Shown: positions 23,212 to 35,352, counted from the first letter of the stretch. The stretch is DNA of 64,000 bases from Sorghum bicolor (GCF_000003195.3 NC_012879.2:60671671-60735670); one strand, 5' to 3'. The notes: generated from the sequence alone by a model not told the origin. Translations and numbers: made by a program.

Positions 23212-23217
23212 TTTATA
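23212..23217 (-). promoter_or_regulatory. TATA box of SBE1
   Basis: TATAAA on the minus strand (context GGCTATAAAGCG), only 62 bp before the ATG at 23150. The 5' leader would be about 30 nt, which is very short for a plant gene but fits the compact GC-rich start. Confidence 0.6.
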
Positions 23218-23433
23218 GCCGGGTTCCGGACTGGAGCTGGCTTGGCGTCTTCCTCCCTATCCTCTCCCTCGCAATGAAGGCGTGATTTTTCTGGCTTGGT
23301 CGTTTCTCTCTCTTCCCACCTTTCTTCCCCGTCGCAATCTGCCGCTGCGACAAGCAGGAGGAGGCCATGGCAGGCAGTGAGTGGCACATGACCCTGCTGC
23401 GCCGGATCTGTGGGCCCGGAATGGCCGGGCGTG

Positions 23434-23441
23434 CCACGTGG
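23434..23441. promoter_or_regulatory. ACGT-core palindrome (CCACGTGG) in the SBE1 promoter
   Basis: CCACGTGG, a perfect palindromic G-box-type bZIP/bHLH site, about 220 bp upstream of the SBE1 TATA box. G-box motifs are known in starch-gene promoters; its use here is inferred. Confidence 0.4.
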
Positions 23442-24644
23442 ACGGACACGAACAGCCGAGAGCTGCTAGTTCTGGCCTTCTGGGCCGATTGGCCTTTCGG
23501 CCTGCACTGGTCCCCTCCCCCGGTTTGCCTTTTTCTTTTTTTTTTGCCTTATTTATGTTAAATAAAAGAAAAGGCCGGAAAAATAGAGTTTTTAAGTTGT
23601 TCTTAAGGTAAAAATACAAACAGATTAATTAAATTACGTTTTAATTTGATGCCAGATGTAATTTTTTTATGTGTATATAATCTATAGCTTGTGCTGATAG
23701 ATCATCATCAATTCATCATTATTGCAACTACTCCGTTCTTCTTTTGTGATGTACTTTTTGCGTAGCTTTTCTAACAAATTGAAGTGGTGATGGAAATGCG
23801 GTGTCATCTGCATCAGATGAGCTCTGGCTGTTGTTAATCAGACAAGCCTGCCTGTGGTTTTTATTGGGGTTCCTTGCAGTGCAGAGTTCATCTTGCACTT
23901 CGCATGTTGCGTCAGACAACCATGTTCACTTTTTATATAACTGAAAAAAGGAAAACCAAATGATCATCTTCAGTGATCAGGATACACAAGGAATTGGAAA
24001 GGTAGATGGCAGAGTGCTTGCTCATGCAATCTGATCATCTCAAGGAACTCAAAAGTCCATCCGTAGTAGCAAAAGGAAAGAAAAAAGGGTTCTGCTTTTC
24101 TGGTACTTGTGTGACCATACCATAAGTATGAAGCTAAACTTCACACGAGCATAGTGTGACAACGGTCTGCTCTCTCAGCCCTGAGACCCTGACCCTCCTG
24201 AAAATCACGCCACCTCAGAATGAACAGTGAAAATGATGATATATAACGTCAAAGCATGGAACAAAGCAAATAGAGTGGCACAGCATCTCAGACCTCTAAC
24301 TTTGGAAACATAATCAATCTATTCTTTTGTATGACTAGTTCTAGTCTGTACTTAAGTACTTTACAAGGATGAAGTGGGAACTCAGAACAGGCATATTGCT
24401 TCCTTCCAACACTTGCTCTAAGTAGGCCTGGCATCTTAAATACAGGAGCAAGGCCTCAGCAGCTGAAATTGTCAGCTGAAAGAATCAACAGAGTAACAGA
24501 CAACAAACTGATTGCTCATCTCGATTTGGCCGTGCTACAACATCATTCCAGAGACCTCATCTTACACTGGCTCGGTTTTCGCATATCACCACAGGACAAC
24601 AACTGTGACATTTATATAGTATCTCCACAGATTGCTCTTAGTTG
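23442..24644. other. SBE1 upstream region and LAZ1-like 3' UTR
   Basis: SBE1 and the LAZ1-like gene are both on the minus strand, so this stretch holds the distal SBE1 promoter and the 3' UTR of its neighbour. No further gene recognised. Confidence 0.4.
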
Positions 24645-27413
24645 TCACTCCCTAGTAATCCATCTGTTCCCTCGGATCTCAAACCCACCAAGGCCATGGT
24701 CGCTGCTCTCTCCACCGCTCTCAGCACTTGCATAACCTGATTTCCTGCGTTGCCTTCGTGCTTTCTTTGGACCACTGTTGTCACTCAGGCTCCCATTCAG
24801 GAGCGGATCATCAATCCCACTGATGACCCTGGTCAAGGATGTGGGTGAACTGATGCAGCTATCGTCATTTGTTTTCTTCTTTCCCTTCTCGCGCTTTTTG
24901 ATGTTCTCGGATATCATGTGCAGCTTTTCATTGATGGGTTCCACAGCATGGTTCACAGTAAACTTCAAGTCATTCACAATCTGCGAGAATGGTCAGATGA
25001 GATTTCACTTTAGCTAACATAGGGGGAAAATAGTAATTCAAGTAAAAAAATGAAGGTAAATGAGCATTTGTCCCCCTTACGTATTCACCACCTCCAAGTA
25101 CGACATCACGAACGCTTTCCTTTATGGCAGTGGAAGACCTGACACGATCATCTGGCTGGGGAAGCCTAAACTTGGTTGGGCGCTCACTATCCTTGACTTC
25201 ATCTGGATCTAACGGGCAGTCGACAGAAGCATAGTCTCCAAGAACTGAAACATCTCCAACAAAACGATCACCAATTAGCTCGTATGGCTTCGCAGGGAAG
25301 ACATACAGGTGGACAACGGCAGCAACACCCATCTGCATAGCACAAGACTGTTAGGTTTACTTCAAATGAACATGAAGAATGCAAACATGCATAAATATCG
25401 ACCTATAGAACATGCCCTCTTCAAACTACTAACAGCAAAGCTTCCCGTATGAACAAATGCTAAATCATGTATTGAAAAGGTACAATAGGAGTTAACCACC
25501 TCTATGCAGATAATAAAGTCTTGGATACTTGACTTGAACTGCAATTCTTGAGCAATAGGACCTCTCAACAAACCCCAATTGAAGAGCAGTGCGATTGCTA
25601 TACCTTGCCACCATGTTAAGAACACAATAGACTTGAATGTCAGAAATTTTGCAAGAGGCTTTATATGAGCTAACTCATCCTTTATCACAGCATAGAACTG
25701 AACGAGACAGTATAAGGCCCATGACTGACTGAAATTGAGAACCACAGCCGTGTAAGAGTACCTGGTAGTCAAGTAAATAGTTCAGTAATGGCAAGACATG
25801 ATTATTTAATTCCTACGCCATCAAATGCATGAGCAAGTTGACCAATGCTAGCACATGTGCAACAGAATATAATAGGCAAACAGACGAGAGAGGGAAAAAG
25901 AACAGCAAACAGCTTATGTTTCAAAAAGTGTGCAACTTAACAAACAATTTCTGAGCTGTGTACAGTATGCTAATACAGGATGAGGCATCTATAAAGAAAA
26001 AAGCATGGTACAGGATAAAAAGGAGGGTCATAACCACCATAAATTAGATGCAAACGTTAGTTGTGACTGAGTGTTATAAAATACATTCATGCAGCTTGTG
26101 AGAGTCAACTACCACAACACGGAACACCAGAAATAGAGCACATAATCTGAAATATATGATTCAAGAAAACAGCAAGTTGACTATAGGTTCAGGACAGCTA
26201 AATCTAATGATACACTAAGTGATATATAACATATAACAAATACATTCCTGCCCACAGTTCAAGGGAAAATGGGCATAAATGCATTTGCATTTTTAATAAC
26301 TTCCAAAAAAAAAGATAGTAGGATGGGAACAATGTAGCACAGATGAGACAGGTTCGTGCAAGGATTGTTGAGTAAATGAAGTCAACTTATATATCTCTTA
26401 CCCACAGTTCAACTTAAACTCTCCTTCACAGTACACTCCAAAGGCTTCCAGAATCACCGCAAGAATAGCACATATTGATTTTATTATCATCTGTCCAAGG
26501 ACAAGGAAAGTGAGTGAGTTTGAATTTTCACAACACCCTGCAAAGCCATTGTGATGAAAGATAAAGAGGCACATACATATTGAACTAGCCCAAATTTGAT
26601 GATCAAGTAGAACCATTCGCCTAGCGGCCACGGTTTAAGCAAGTAGTTCATTGGAAAAGGATGGTTTACATATCGTTGTTCAGATGCTTGGCCTAAAAGT
26701 GGTGCAGTAGAACCTGAACCACCTTCCCTCTTCAAAAATTCAATTGTCCTATCTTCACCACCTGGCATAAGTACGAGTGCAAGGTAAGGACAAGATATGG
26801 ATAATAACACATTGGAATGTGAAGTAATAACTGAGAGAGGAGTACCTAAGCAAGCAACTAGATAGCGCCCAAAACAGTACATAGCAAATGCCTCATAGCC
26901 ATCTCGCATAATTTCGATATCCACACTTATTGACGGATATACCAATGATAAGTACTGCAATAGTTCTCATAAAATGTTAAACGGTATAGCGATGCAACAT
27001 TTGAACAGCTAGATCTCATCCTATACTTGGACTGTAAATACAGGTATTAATCTGGGGATGGATGACAAAGCAGCAGCATAGCACCTTACCGACTCGACTG
27101 CATAGCACGGCACCATGAGAATGACGCCGACAAGAAACTTCTGTTCCTGAAAGAACACAGATGCGGCAGGAATGAGTGAAAAGACCAAGTGAGACACAGT
27201 TCAAACAATTTACCACATTGATTTAAATAGCACGCAACACTGATAACAATCCACAACCTCTGGGTTTTTGTAGGCTGACAGATGGTTGAACAGCAAGTAC
27301 AGGGACAGCGAGACAGAGATGATAACAAAAATAATGGCAATGATTGTAGCCCAGAGAGGTGGTCTGTAGCTTCCGAGAAGCGTGAGCAATTGCTTGGCCA
27401 ACTCCATCGCCAT
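24645..27413 (-). CDS. LAZ1-like DUF300 / TMEM184 multi-pass membrane protein (481 aa, 8 exons)
   Basis: Organic solute transporter alpha-like (DUF300) protein. In Arabidopsis LAZ1 affects hypersensitive cell death, brassinosteroid signalling and tonoplast integrity. Coding exons: 27258-27413, 27090-27146, 26846-26954, 26577-26761, 26402-26490, 25500-25761, 25081-25332, 24645-24980. All junctions are GT-AG and in phase, totalling 482 codons. About seven membrane segments are visible. The first is at about residues 20-43 and another surrounds LVGVILMVPCYAVESYLSL. Family motifs include RDGYEAFAMYCFGRYLVACLGG, LTWWQG and LYVFPAKPYEL. The C-terminal ~170 residues are hydrophilic, with a Lys-rich patch (KKREKGKKK) and an Arg/Lys patch before a Ser-rich tail. 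I take the start MAMELAKQ because no in-frame ATG precedes it. A 5' UTR intron is likely but its borders are uncertain. Confidence 0.93.
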
Positions 27414-28804
27414 CCCTTCTCACAGCGCCCCTTAACCGCTCTTCTCAGATTATGCTCCCTTTCGAACGAAATCTGTTCCAGGGTATGGTTCATAGAGGAT
27501 CATAATTCACAACCCCAAGTCAAACAGGAGCTCTCCTCTTGTTGAGCAGCCTGGTAGTACCAAGAATCCTGTTATTCCACCTTACACTCTGGTCTTTTCC
27601 TGCAAGCACCATATACATAAATAAATAAATAAATAAAATATAAAAAAAGAGATAGAGATGACTGAACTTGGAGAGGCCTAGCCAATACACCAGTCCTCTC
27701 CTCCCCATACGCCGTATGGATTTGCGACCGCCTAGTCTTCCTCAGCTCCTGGCGGCGTGCGCCTCGTCTCCTCCGCTGAGCACACACGCCTCCTCTTCCG
27801 CTAATCCAGGTTAGAGGGTGGATGCTGGCGACTACGCGACGGTCGGCACTCGGCGCGGAGGCCGAGCCGCGGTGGCCGGTGGGCACCTAGGCGGCGGGTG
27901 CCTGTGTGCAATGGTGGCCTTTCACACGGTCTCACCTCTGTTGGGCGGGGCTCAACAAAGTGAAGAAAAGGCCCATCCCGTGCTCGTTTCTTCTCTTGCC
28001 GCCGGTGCTAGGGAAGAAGGGGTCCGGGGTCTAGGGCGAGCTCGCCAGTAGCTGGGGCGGCCGCCCCACCCCGCCCCTAGGGTGGCCGGCGGGGACTGGG
28101 TGGGTGGGGAGCGAGATTGAAGAAGAGAGGGAGAGGAAGGTTGAAGACCAACAGAGCAGGGGGCTGGCGGGCGGGGGTTTATTGAATGATCCCTTCCGTT
28201 GTATGAGTCCATGGCGACGGCGGCGGGCGGCAGCGGCGTGTTCGTCAAATTGCCAACGAACTACTCGTCACCGCCGAGCAACTAGACGAAAGAATCAAAT
28301 CGAAAAGAAGATACAAACCTGGAGAATCGGATCTGAGCTGGAGCGAACCACAATGCAGAAGGGATCAACGAAATCCGACCACTTGGAAAGCAAAGTCTCC
28401 CGCAATCAATCAGAAAGTCCCATCAATCAATCCGAACCAACTGGCGCACAAGAAAGAACAAAAAAAAAAAACAAGCTTTGCCTGCGTAGGATTAATCGTG
28501 ATTGGGTGGGGAGCATGGATGCTGATTAATGCACAAGAGGATTAGGTGGCGGAATCGTAGTTGCCAGGGAGACAGGGACGGCGGGGAGAGAAATTCTTTC
28601 TCCTGCATCACATGTTCCCAGACGTTTCTGGTTTTGTTTGCAGTCGCTGTCTGTCGGGTCAAGCAGGATCTCTCTCGCGCTCTCTGGTCGCTCTCTCTGT
28701 TTTTTTTTTTTCCCTCTCCTGTGGTCTTGCGTTCCTTCTCTGCCAACTCCAGATCGTTGCTCCCGATTCAAATTTTGGATCTTGACATGACGAATCTTTT
28801 TGTT
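27414..28804. other. LAZ1-like 5' UTR and promoter region
   Basis: GC-rich leader and upstream sequence. On the minus strand a good donor (CCAG|GTTTGTATC) ends at about 28320 and possible acceptors occur near 27550, suggesting a 5' UTR intron. An (AAAT)n run lies at about 27614-27640, and a GA-rich tract (minus sense) at about 28667-28730. Reading frames here have no recognisable product. Confidence 0.4.
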
Positions 28805-28807
28805 TTA

Positions 28808-29040
28808 GGCTTTGTTTGGATGCACCTAAAAATCCAAAACTTTACAAGAACATCGAATCTTGCGGCACATGTATGGAACATTAAATATAGATAAAAAAAT
28901 ATAACTAATGGCACAGTTTACCTGTAAATTACGAGACGAATTTTAAGCCTAATTATTCTATGATTGGACAATGTTTGTCAAATAAAAACGAAAATGCTAC
29001 AATGTCAAAATCCAAAAAGATTTTGGATCTAAACAAAGCC
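28808..29040. mobile_element. Grass MITE, GGCCTTGTTTAG family, copy 3
   Basis: A 233-bp copy with ends GGCTTTGTTTGGATG and ATCTAAACAAAGCC and the family interior. It is flanked by matching TTA (28805-28807 and 29041-29043). Confidence 0.75.
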
Positions 29041-29043
29041 TTA

Positions 29044-29785
29044 GGCCTTTTAGTTCCAAAATTTTTTTTGTTTTAGGTATAGTAGCATTTTCGTTTTTAT
29101 TTGATAATTATTGGCCTTGTTTGGATATTCTAACCAAGTTAGAAGTTAGAGTTATTTTGTAGCTCATGACTAATCCTCAACTAACTTTAGTTGAAGAGAT
29201 GTTTGGATGTAAGAGTTAGATTACCAATAAATATAATTTTCTAATCATTTGGCTCCTTTGCAACTGGATTTGGTGTGGGCGACTGTTGTGTGGCCACCTC
29301 CCACTCAGATAACAAAAATAAATCATCTTTACAAATCAAGCATCCATCATATGATAAAATTTATTTTATCCATACAAATGAGATGTCTCACTCAAACATA
29401 CAAGTCATAATGAAGCCAAAAAAAGGTTTATGACAGGCTAGGAGGCGCGGATGCCGTGCGGAGGCGGCAGGCTGGGAGGCGAGTGGGGAATAGGATCCCG
29501 TGCGGGCACAGATGGGAGGCCAATGCCTTTTCCCTGTGGGTCCCACCTCAAATATCTTCAAATAGCCTAAATAAGCACCTCTTTGGGGGATAGTTTTTTT
29601 GGGTGGGTTAGATGCAAATAACCCTAATATAACCCTCATGTTTGGATACTTTAGGGCTATTTAAGCCCCAAATAGCTAAATCTAACTCTAACCCATGGAT
29701 CCAAACAGGATCATTGTTTAATCATGAACTAACTAGGTTGAAAAAATTCATCTCGCGATTTATAGGTAAATTGTACAATTAATTT
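29044..29785. mobile_element. Degenerate MITE of the same family, split by a second element
   Basis: Family sequence runs from GGCCTTTTAGTTCC (29044) to about 29112. It is interrupted by a 600-bp element and resumes at about 29713 with the ATGAACTAACTAGG and CATCTCGCGATTTATAGG parts until about 29785, after which the 3' end is missing. Confidence 0.6.
29113..29712. mobile_element. TIR element nested inside the older MITE
   Basis: A 600-bp element with ends GGCCTTGTTTGGATATTCTAAC and GGATCCAAACAGGATC, flanked by ATT (29110-29112 and 29713-29715). Further in, the ends also pair (GTTAGAAGTTAGAGTTA against AATCTAACTCTAACC). No protein recognised. Its insertion postdates the host MITE. Confidence 0.65.
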
Positions 29786-30121
29786 CTTTTTTTGACGAAG
29801 ATGGTATGATATTACTTAGATCAAATTAAAGATTTACAATTAAATCACACTTGAGCCTTTTCTAATCAACGATGTTGCTTGAACATTTACAACTTGAGGG
29901 CTTTCTTGCTGTGAGCATATCTCCTAGAGCTAGTGATGGTGATTGAAGTAGCCAGTAAAATGATTGGAACGAAGCAAAAGAGAAAAATAAACCTAAAATA
30001 ATAAATACAAAAGATGATTGGGTATACGGTTTGTATTTTATAAAAAAACATACAATGCACAACATGCAGTGGGACATAAGTAATGGAGAGGAAGTTAAAG
30101 AGGTCACTTCAAAACCCAAAA
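29786..30121. other. Intergenic, no gene recognised
   Basis: AT-rich sequence without a convincing reading frame or repeat. Confidence 0.4.
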
Positions 30122-30132
30122 GTCGATATTAG

Positions 30133-30530
30133 GATGGTGAACTGATCATAGATCAGTTGGTTAGGCTTTTTGTGATCGAACTTGCCCGCGGGTTAAAGTC
30201 ATCGACTTGGCACGGGTGTTCGTATTTTTATGGATTTATTCTAGGATTTATTGGATTTTGCTTTTAGTGGTAGACGACGTTCTCATTAACAGCGAGACGC
30301 TTGTGGTGACTTCATGAATCTCGTGCTCGTCGACAACGATGCGCCTATGGTGACTTTGTGAATCTCATGATCTGTCAGCTTAGTCTTTTCGAAGGTATGT
30401 GGATCTCATGATTTGCCAGCTCAGTCATTCGGAGGTGTTCATATGATTAGTGTTTGCATATGTGTGTTCATAGGGGTGAGTGTATGTGCGTTGTGAGTGT
30501 CTGCGTTGTACCACGTAATTCTAAAAAATT
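30133..30530 (+). mobile_element. SINE-like retroelement with tRNA-like head and 11-bp target duplication
   Basis: A 398-bp element flanked by the perfect direct repeat GTCGATATTAG (30122-30132 and 30531-30541). Near the 5' end GATCAGTTGGTTAGG (30151-30165) resembles a tRNA A box, and CGCGGGTTAAAGTC about 30 bases later resembles a degenerate B box. That is the layout of a polymerase III promoter. The body includes GAGACGCTTGTGGTGAC, and the end is A-rich (CTAAAAAATT). The copy at 14831-14998 shares the 3' part. Confidence 0.7.
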
Positions 30531-30541
30531 GTCGATATTAG

Positions 30542-31628
30542 AAATAACTCATAGTGGGTTAAATATGCTAGAACCAATAAATATGGAAGCCTTGATATGG
30601 TTAATTAGGCATTTCAGGCATGAGGCAAGTTGGTAACAACCAGGTTTGATAGGACTAGACGAGACGACAATTGGAACTTGTGGATGATTTGCTACCAGAA
30701 ACCTTATTAGGACAATCACACAGTAGTAAACTTGATTATTTTGTATGCCTTGGAAGAGCTAGCTATTCAGAACCCAAAAGTCGAAGTGCTATTCAGAACC
30801 CAAAGTAAGCTTCTTTGCTTACTTTGCCATCTTTTACTCCTTCAGATGCACTTAGACTTTTAATGTTCAAAGCATAGAGAAATGCAATAAAAGAAACGTA
30901 CAAGATATGATAAAGATGCCAGCGGAAGCAAAAATCTGATCCTAGGCTAAAAGGATCAAACTGATGGCATCTGAGGCAAGAAATCTTATTACTCAAAAAA
31001 CACTTTACACACAGCATCCATGACCAACAAGAAAATGACAAAAACTGACAATAATACCATTCACATACCTGAAACACATGCTACATAATTTAAGATCGGG
31101 AGCAAATGGGCATGAGACATGGCTTCAGGTTTCACGCATCAACTGTCTGGGTCGATAACCGTCTTGAGTGAATAGCGAGATATAAAAAGCTTTTTTTCGC
31201 ACATATACAGATATAAAAGACCTGTAACAATGGAAAAATACCAACAATGACAGTGCATTGAGATGGAGCTTTTTGTCTAAGCATCCTTCAGATTGCAGAG
31301 GTGCAGAAAAAACAAATTCAGCAGATCCACACAATCAATGTTTATTTCCAGATTGCAGAAGTGTCACATGACATGACTAAAGAATAATGCCCAAGATACA
31401 ACGAATTAAATTCCAATGGATATAATTGGAAAAAAACCTAAACAACACAAACACTGTTTCATTGAGGTTAAGTTATACAACACACCAACCCAGCCCACCA
31501 AATAGTTGCTGCAACAGCTGTTGCATATATGCAGACCCCACTCTGTAGTTTAGTCTATATACACTCTTTCACTCTTTCCATGGAAGTAGTTAGAGTGTGT
31601 ATAACCAGCCAATTATATTAGTTCAAGC
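30542..31628. other. Cyclin B2 3' flank
   Basis: No gene recognised on either strand. The part nearest 31628 should contain the cyclin 3' UTR. The phrase CTATTCAGAACCCAAA occurs twice about 27 bp apart near 30765-30800. Confidence 0.4.
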
Positions 31629-34312
31629 TTAGGTTCTTGCATCCAGCAAGAAAGTTGCGGGTTCCGATTTCGCAGCACAGCCATATCTAAAAGTGCTGTA
31701 CTTTCTATGGACCCCGGTAAGTTTTCCATGAGCTGCTCTTTGGTGCAGTTCAACCATCATCCTAGAGCAAATCCTGAAACGTAGAAGGGGCCATGTAACT
31801 GTAAGCACAAGCTGAAAAGGTATGCCTTTTGTAATATATAAAGAGTAGGGAGGTATAACTACATTAGTTGTTCTTCTGAATATTTTGTGTGTAGCTCACA
31901 GCATTTGTTCCAGGACTTGAACCCATTTATGGTGCATTGAGCTGTGTAGATGGCAGCAGCTGCTAGCATAGACGGGCAGAACTGGAGCATCTCGTATTCG
32001 ACAAGACTCAGCTCGATCATGAAGAAAGACAGGAGTTCAAGCTGTCCAGTAGTATAATTTTTTGTCAGGGTTTATGTACTTGTACAGCAAAGCTATAGCT
32101 TACATGATTTATTCATCACAAAAATAGGAGTATGTATTAGTATCTTACCTTCTTCTCAGATTGTGCTGCCTTTAGAAACCTTCTCATGAAACAGTATGGA
32201 GTCGGCACCGACATATTGAAATTAAGTGTGTTCACTATCCTCCTCTCCTGCAGAAATTTCAATGTCAGCTATCTGGGGTTTTTTTTTTGCACTAAAAATC
32301 AACATGCAGCACATTTTTTACCATGTCAAGAATATCAGCCCTTGTATAGGCACGATCACAGATTAAGATCAGATCCTCGACCACCGGTACACTCACTTCT
32401 TCATACTTGCATGCGAGCAACATAGCAGTTACACCAACTAACTGAAGCTTCTTCCGCACCACAGTTTCACGTGCCAAGAATCTATCTATGATGTTCACAG
32501 TTAGGAAAAGGGTCTCCTCCAACAGCTCTAATTTGTAGTGTACCTGAATTTAAAAAAGAAATAAAACATGGAATTTTAAGGTCTTACAGAGCATATGAAT
32601 AATACTAAATTGAAAGCTTTAGACGTTTGCTTAAAATCCCCACCTCTATCAGCCAGTCAATTAGAATGCCACGCATCTTCTCATTTATATCGGTTTGGCT
32701 TGACATGTAATTTGTAGGGACACAGCTTGCACCCTATGTACACAGAATGTTGCAATGAGATTACAAATGCCAACAACAGGGTAATTGCAAATAACTTCAG
32801 GTTCAAGATCAGAGTTCTACCTCAGTTTTCCTGTAAAATCTGTAAATTTCATCTACATAGTCAACCACAGCCAGGGAGTTTCCTGCATCACAACTGTCAA
32901 TATCGGGTGCTGCCTCCTCAATATCTTCCATCTCGATCTCTTTCAGCTCAGAGCTCATCTGAAATGACTTGTATTAGTGACAACTACCAAATAGACAGTC
33001 TATTATGCTTACTATTTTACTAAGGGTTAAGTAATGTCAATTTACCATTTCATCCATCTCCGACAGCATAGGAAAGGGAATGTCATCAGTCATTTTTGTG
33101 TTTTCCATATCTGCAGGTGTGTGGAATGCTGTATCTGCGTTTCTTTTCAGTCTTTCACTTCCAATTGGGGCCTGCATGGCAATAAAATATTCTGAGCTGA
33201 TATATGAATACTACTAATTGTTGAAACAAGGTCGGATTTCACTGTAGTAATGTGGAGATGTGAACTGAAAGAAAGTTGCATGACATTTATATGAACAAAA
33301 AGGTCTACTAGAATGAGATAAAGTTTGTAGAATATTCAAATTCTATATATGTATATTCAAATGTACACAACTTACAAGAGCAGTCAGCACAAATTAGAAG
33401 ATTCAATTCAATGCATAGATCAGAACTTTATATACTATACATATATGCAAAAGCTGAATTTATTATTATTATATGTAAAGGACTTCAATATACAAGTTTG
33501 AATTCTATGGGTGCCCTTTCACACTTCACAGGTCATATATTTGAATTGCAGCAACATCCATCCAAGAATTGTCAATTTCACAGCAAAAACATAGTGCATC
33601 ACATTCAAATATATCAAAACTGGATATGATACATGCAAATAAAATCTGAATTCTCTTTCACACTGATGAAATGTCTGAATTGGTGTATTTACCATAAGAA
33701 GCAGCACCATATATCAGGAAATTATCTAACTGACAGCAGTTCTAAGTTGTATAATGCCATAAGAAAAGTTTACAGAAACAAACAGCAGAGCAGACGTTAT
33801 CAAACTAGCAACAATTTGAATATCTTTAATGACTATTACCAGATGGGCAGCCGTAGGTTGGTTTGCCAATGTTGCAGCCAATTTCCTGACAAAAGAGCAA
33901 GACATGCTACTTCATTAACCTGATATATATACATGATGGTAAGTAGTAACTAGTAGAAGTGAGGTGCTATAGCTTGCAAACCTGGTGACCGGACGGTGTC
34001 CAACAAAGCCAGCTTGATCTTTAGTATTTACAGCAGCAGCTGGTTTTCTGAAGCAATGAAATTTAAACCAATTAGAGATCCAGTTCATGCAATTGGAAGC
34101 TACAGGTCAAGCAGAATTTGTGCACAGCTCGGAGGGACCGGGGCTTACTCTGAGAGACCCCTCTTGCTGACAGCCAAGTGTTGGTGCGGGCCTCCTATTA
34201 TGTTCTTGATGTCACTGAGGGCTCTCCGGTTGGTGTTGGCCATCTCCGGCGCAAACTTGACGCCCTCCATGGCAACACCTTGGTGGCCGTTTTCAGATCT
34301 CAGATTCTCCAT
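31629..34312 (-). CDS. CYCB2: G2/mitotic-specific cyclin, B2 type (424 aa, 10 exons)
   Basis: Regulatory subunit of a cyclin-dependent kinase acting at G2/M. Coding exons: 34149-34312, 33982-34047, 33840-33885, 33046-33171, 32821-32958, 32644-32733, 32322-32543, 32149-32247, 31863-32041, 31629-31773. All are GT-AG and in phase, totalling 425 codons. The N-terminus has a destruction box RRALSDIKN at residues 29-37 (RxxLxxIxN), the signal for APC/C-driven proteolysis. Cyclin box N begins near [13 protein letters not shown] and includes [26 protein letters not shown] and LLACKYEE; cyclin box C follows ([18 protein letters not shown]). The end is [14 protein letters not shown] plus a short tail. 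A spliced 5' UTR is likely. B2 rather than B1 is judged from the box wording and exon pattern. Confidence 0.95.
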
Positions 34313-34325
34313 TGCTGACGAGCTA

Positions 34326-35059
34326 CTGGCAGCAAGAAAGTCAAACCGAATTGTACATGAGAAAACGATAAACGCCAAAAGCCACGCGGATCTGCATGAA
34401 GTAAAGGCGTTTAGTTTGAAATCGCGTGACATTCCGCATCTTAGTACGCCAGAACGATTCGAAGACGACAAATGCGGCAGGTAGGACCATAGGAAGATCG
34501 AGAAATAGATTAAAACGCTGCGAATTTCGGGGCAACTTTGGAAAAAAAAAAACGATCCTGCTGCTGAGCCACCGATGGCATGTTCAATAGCTGGAGTCTG
34601 GAGGGAAGCAAGAGATCCCCCCCAGCTCAGGTTCAGTCAGAGAAGAGGAAAAGAAGCAACTTTGAGAACTTCGGGGCAAGAACTCGGGTTCCAAGAACGG
34701 CAGGCCAAATTCTCGGCGTTCGTCGATGGAATTCGAAGAGCAAAGGAGATCTTCGGGAGCAGATCCGCCCCAGAAGGCAACAAAGCTAGCTAGCTACGTG
34801 TCTGAATGCAATATCGGTTTCAGCTAATCTTCTCCCTGAATTGCTCCATCCAACCGGAGATCCAAAGGGAATCGCAGCTCAAGAACCCAAATCCAACGCA
34901 AAACAAGAGCAGGAAACAATTCAAACCCTAGCGCGAACTAAAGCTGAGACTACCGCACCCAACAACCCCGTTCAAGAACGCAACGCGTCAGTCCAAGAAC
35001 ACCAAGCTTTCTTCCCCCCACGGCCGCCGGATGCGAAAGAGAAGCACGCACGCACGGAC
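34326..35059 (-). other. Probable 5' UTR intron of the cyclin B2 gene
   Basis: On the minus strand a donor CCGAG|GTCCGTGCGTGCG ends an upstream exon at 35060. A pyrimidine-containing acceptor TTGCTGCCAG|TAGC lies at 34326, 13 bp before the ATG. The start codon would thus sit at the beginning of the second transcribed exon. Inferred from splice-site quality and the upstream TATA-like box. Confidence 0.45.
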
Positions 35060-35226
35060 CTCGGGAAGAACCAACGGGACGGGAGACGAAGCGCAGCACG
35101 GCAGGAGCTCTCCCCCCTGACGGACGCCCTCGCCGCCTCTCCGCTTGCTGCTGCTAGTGGCAGGCAGAGGCAGGAGCCAAGAGGAGGAGGAGGAGGAGCG
35201 GAGGAGAGAGACGGGCCACGGGAGCG

Positions 35227-35352
35227 ATAAAATAGGGGGAGGAGACCCAAAAGGGGAAGGGCGGTCCGAGCCGTTTAAACGCAACGGTCGTGCGATGGAG
35301 GCCGTCGGATGGGATCTAGACGGCAGGGGAGCTGTGGGGCGCCCCTCAACGG
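35227..35352 (-). promoter_or_regulatory. Cyclin B2 promoter with TATA-like box and AACGG (MSA-type) cores
   Basis: A TATA-like TATTTTAT (minus strand, 35227-35234) is followed upstream by three AACGG cores: 35271-35275 (minus), 35283-35287 (plus) and 35348-35352 (plus, CTCAACGGCTA, one mismatch from the mitosis-specific activator consensus). MSA sites bind three-repeat MYB factors and drive G2/M expression of B cyclins. Confidence 0.5.

Noticed and set aside
27818..28529. Plus-strand reading frames opposite the LAZ1-like leader
   Set aside because: Arg/Gly-rich translations of a GC-rich UTR/promoter without any known domain.
34575..35230. Plus-strand reading frames upstream of the cyclin
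   Set aside because: They lie over the cyclin B2 5' UTR exon and intron, and no family resemblance was seen.
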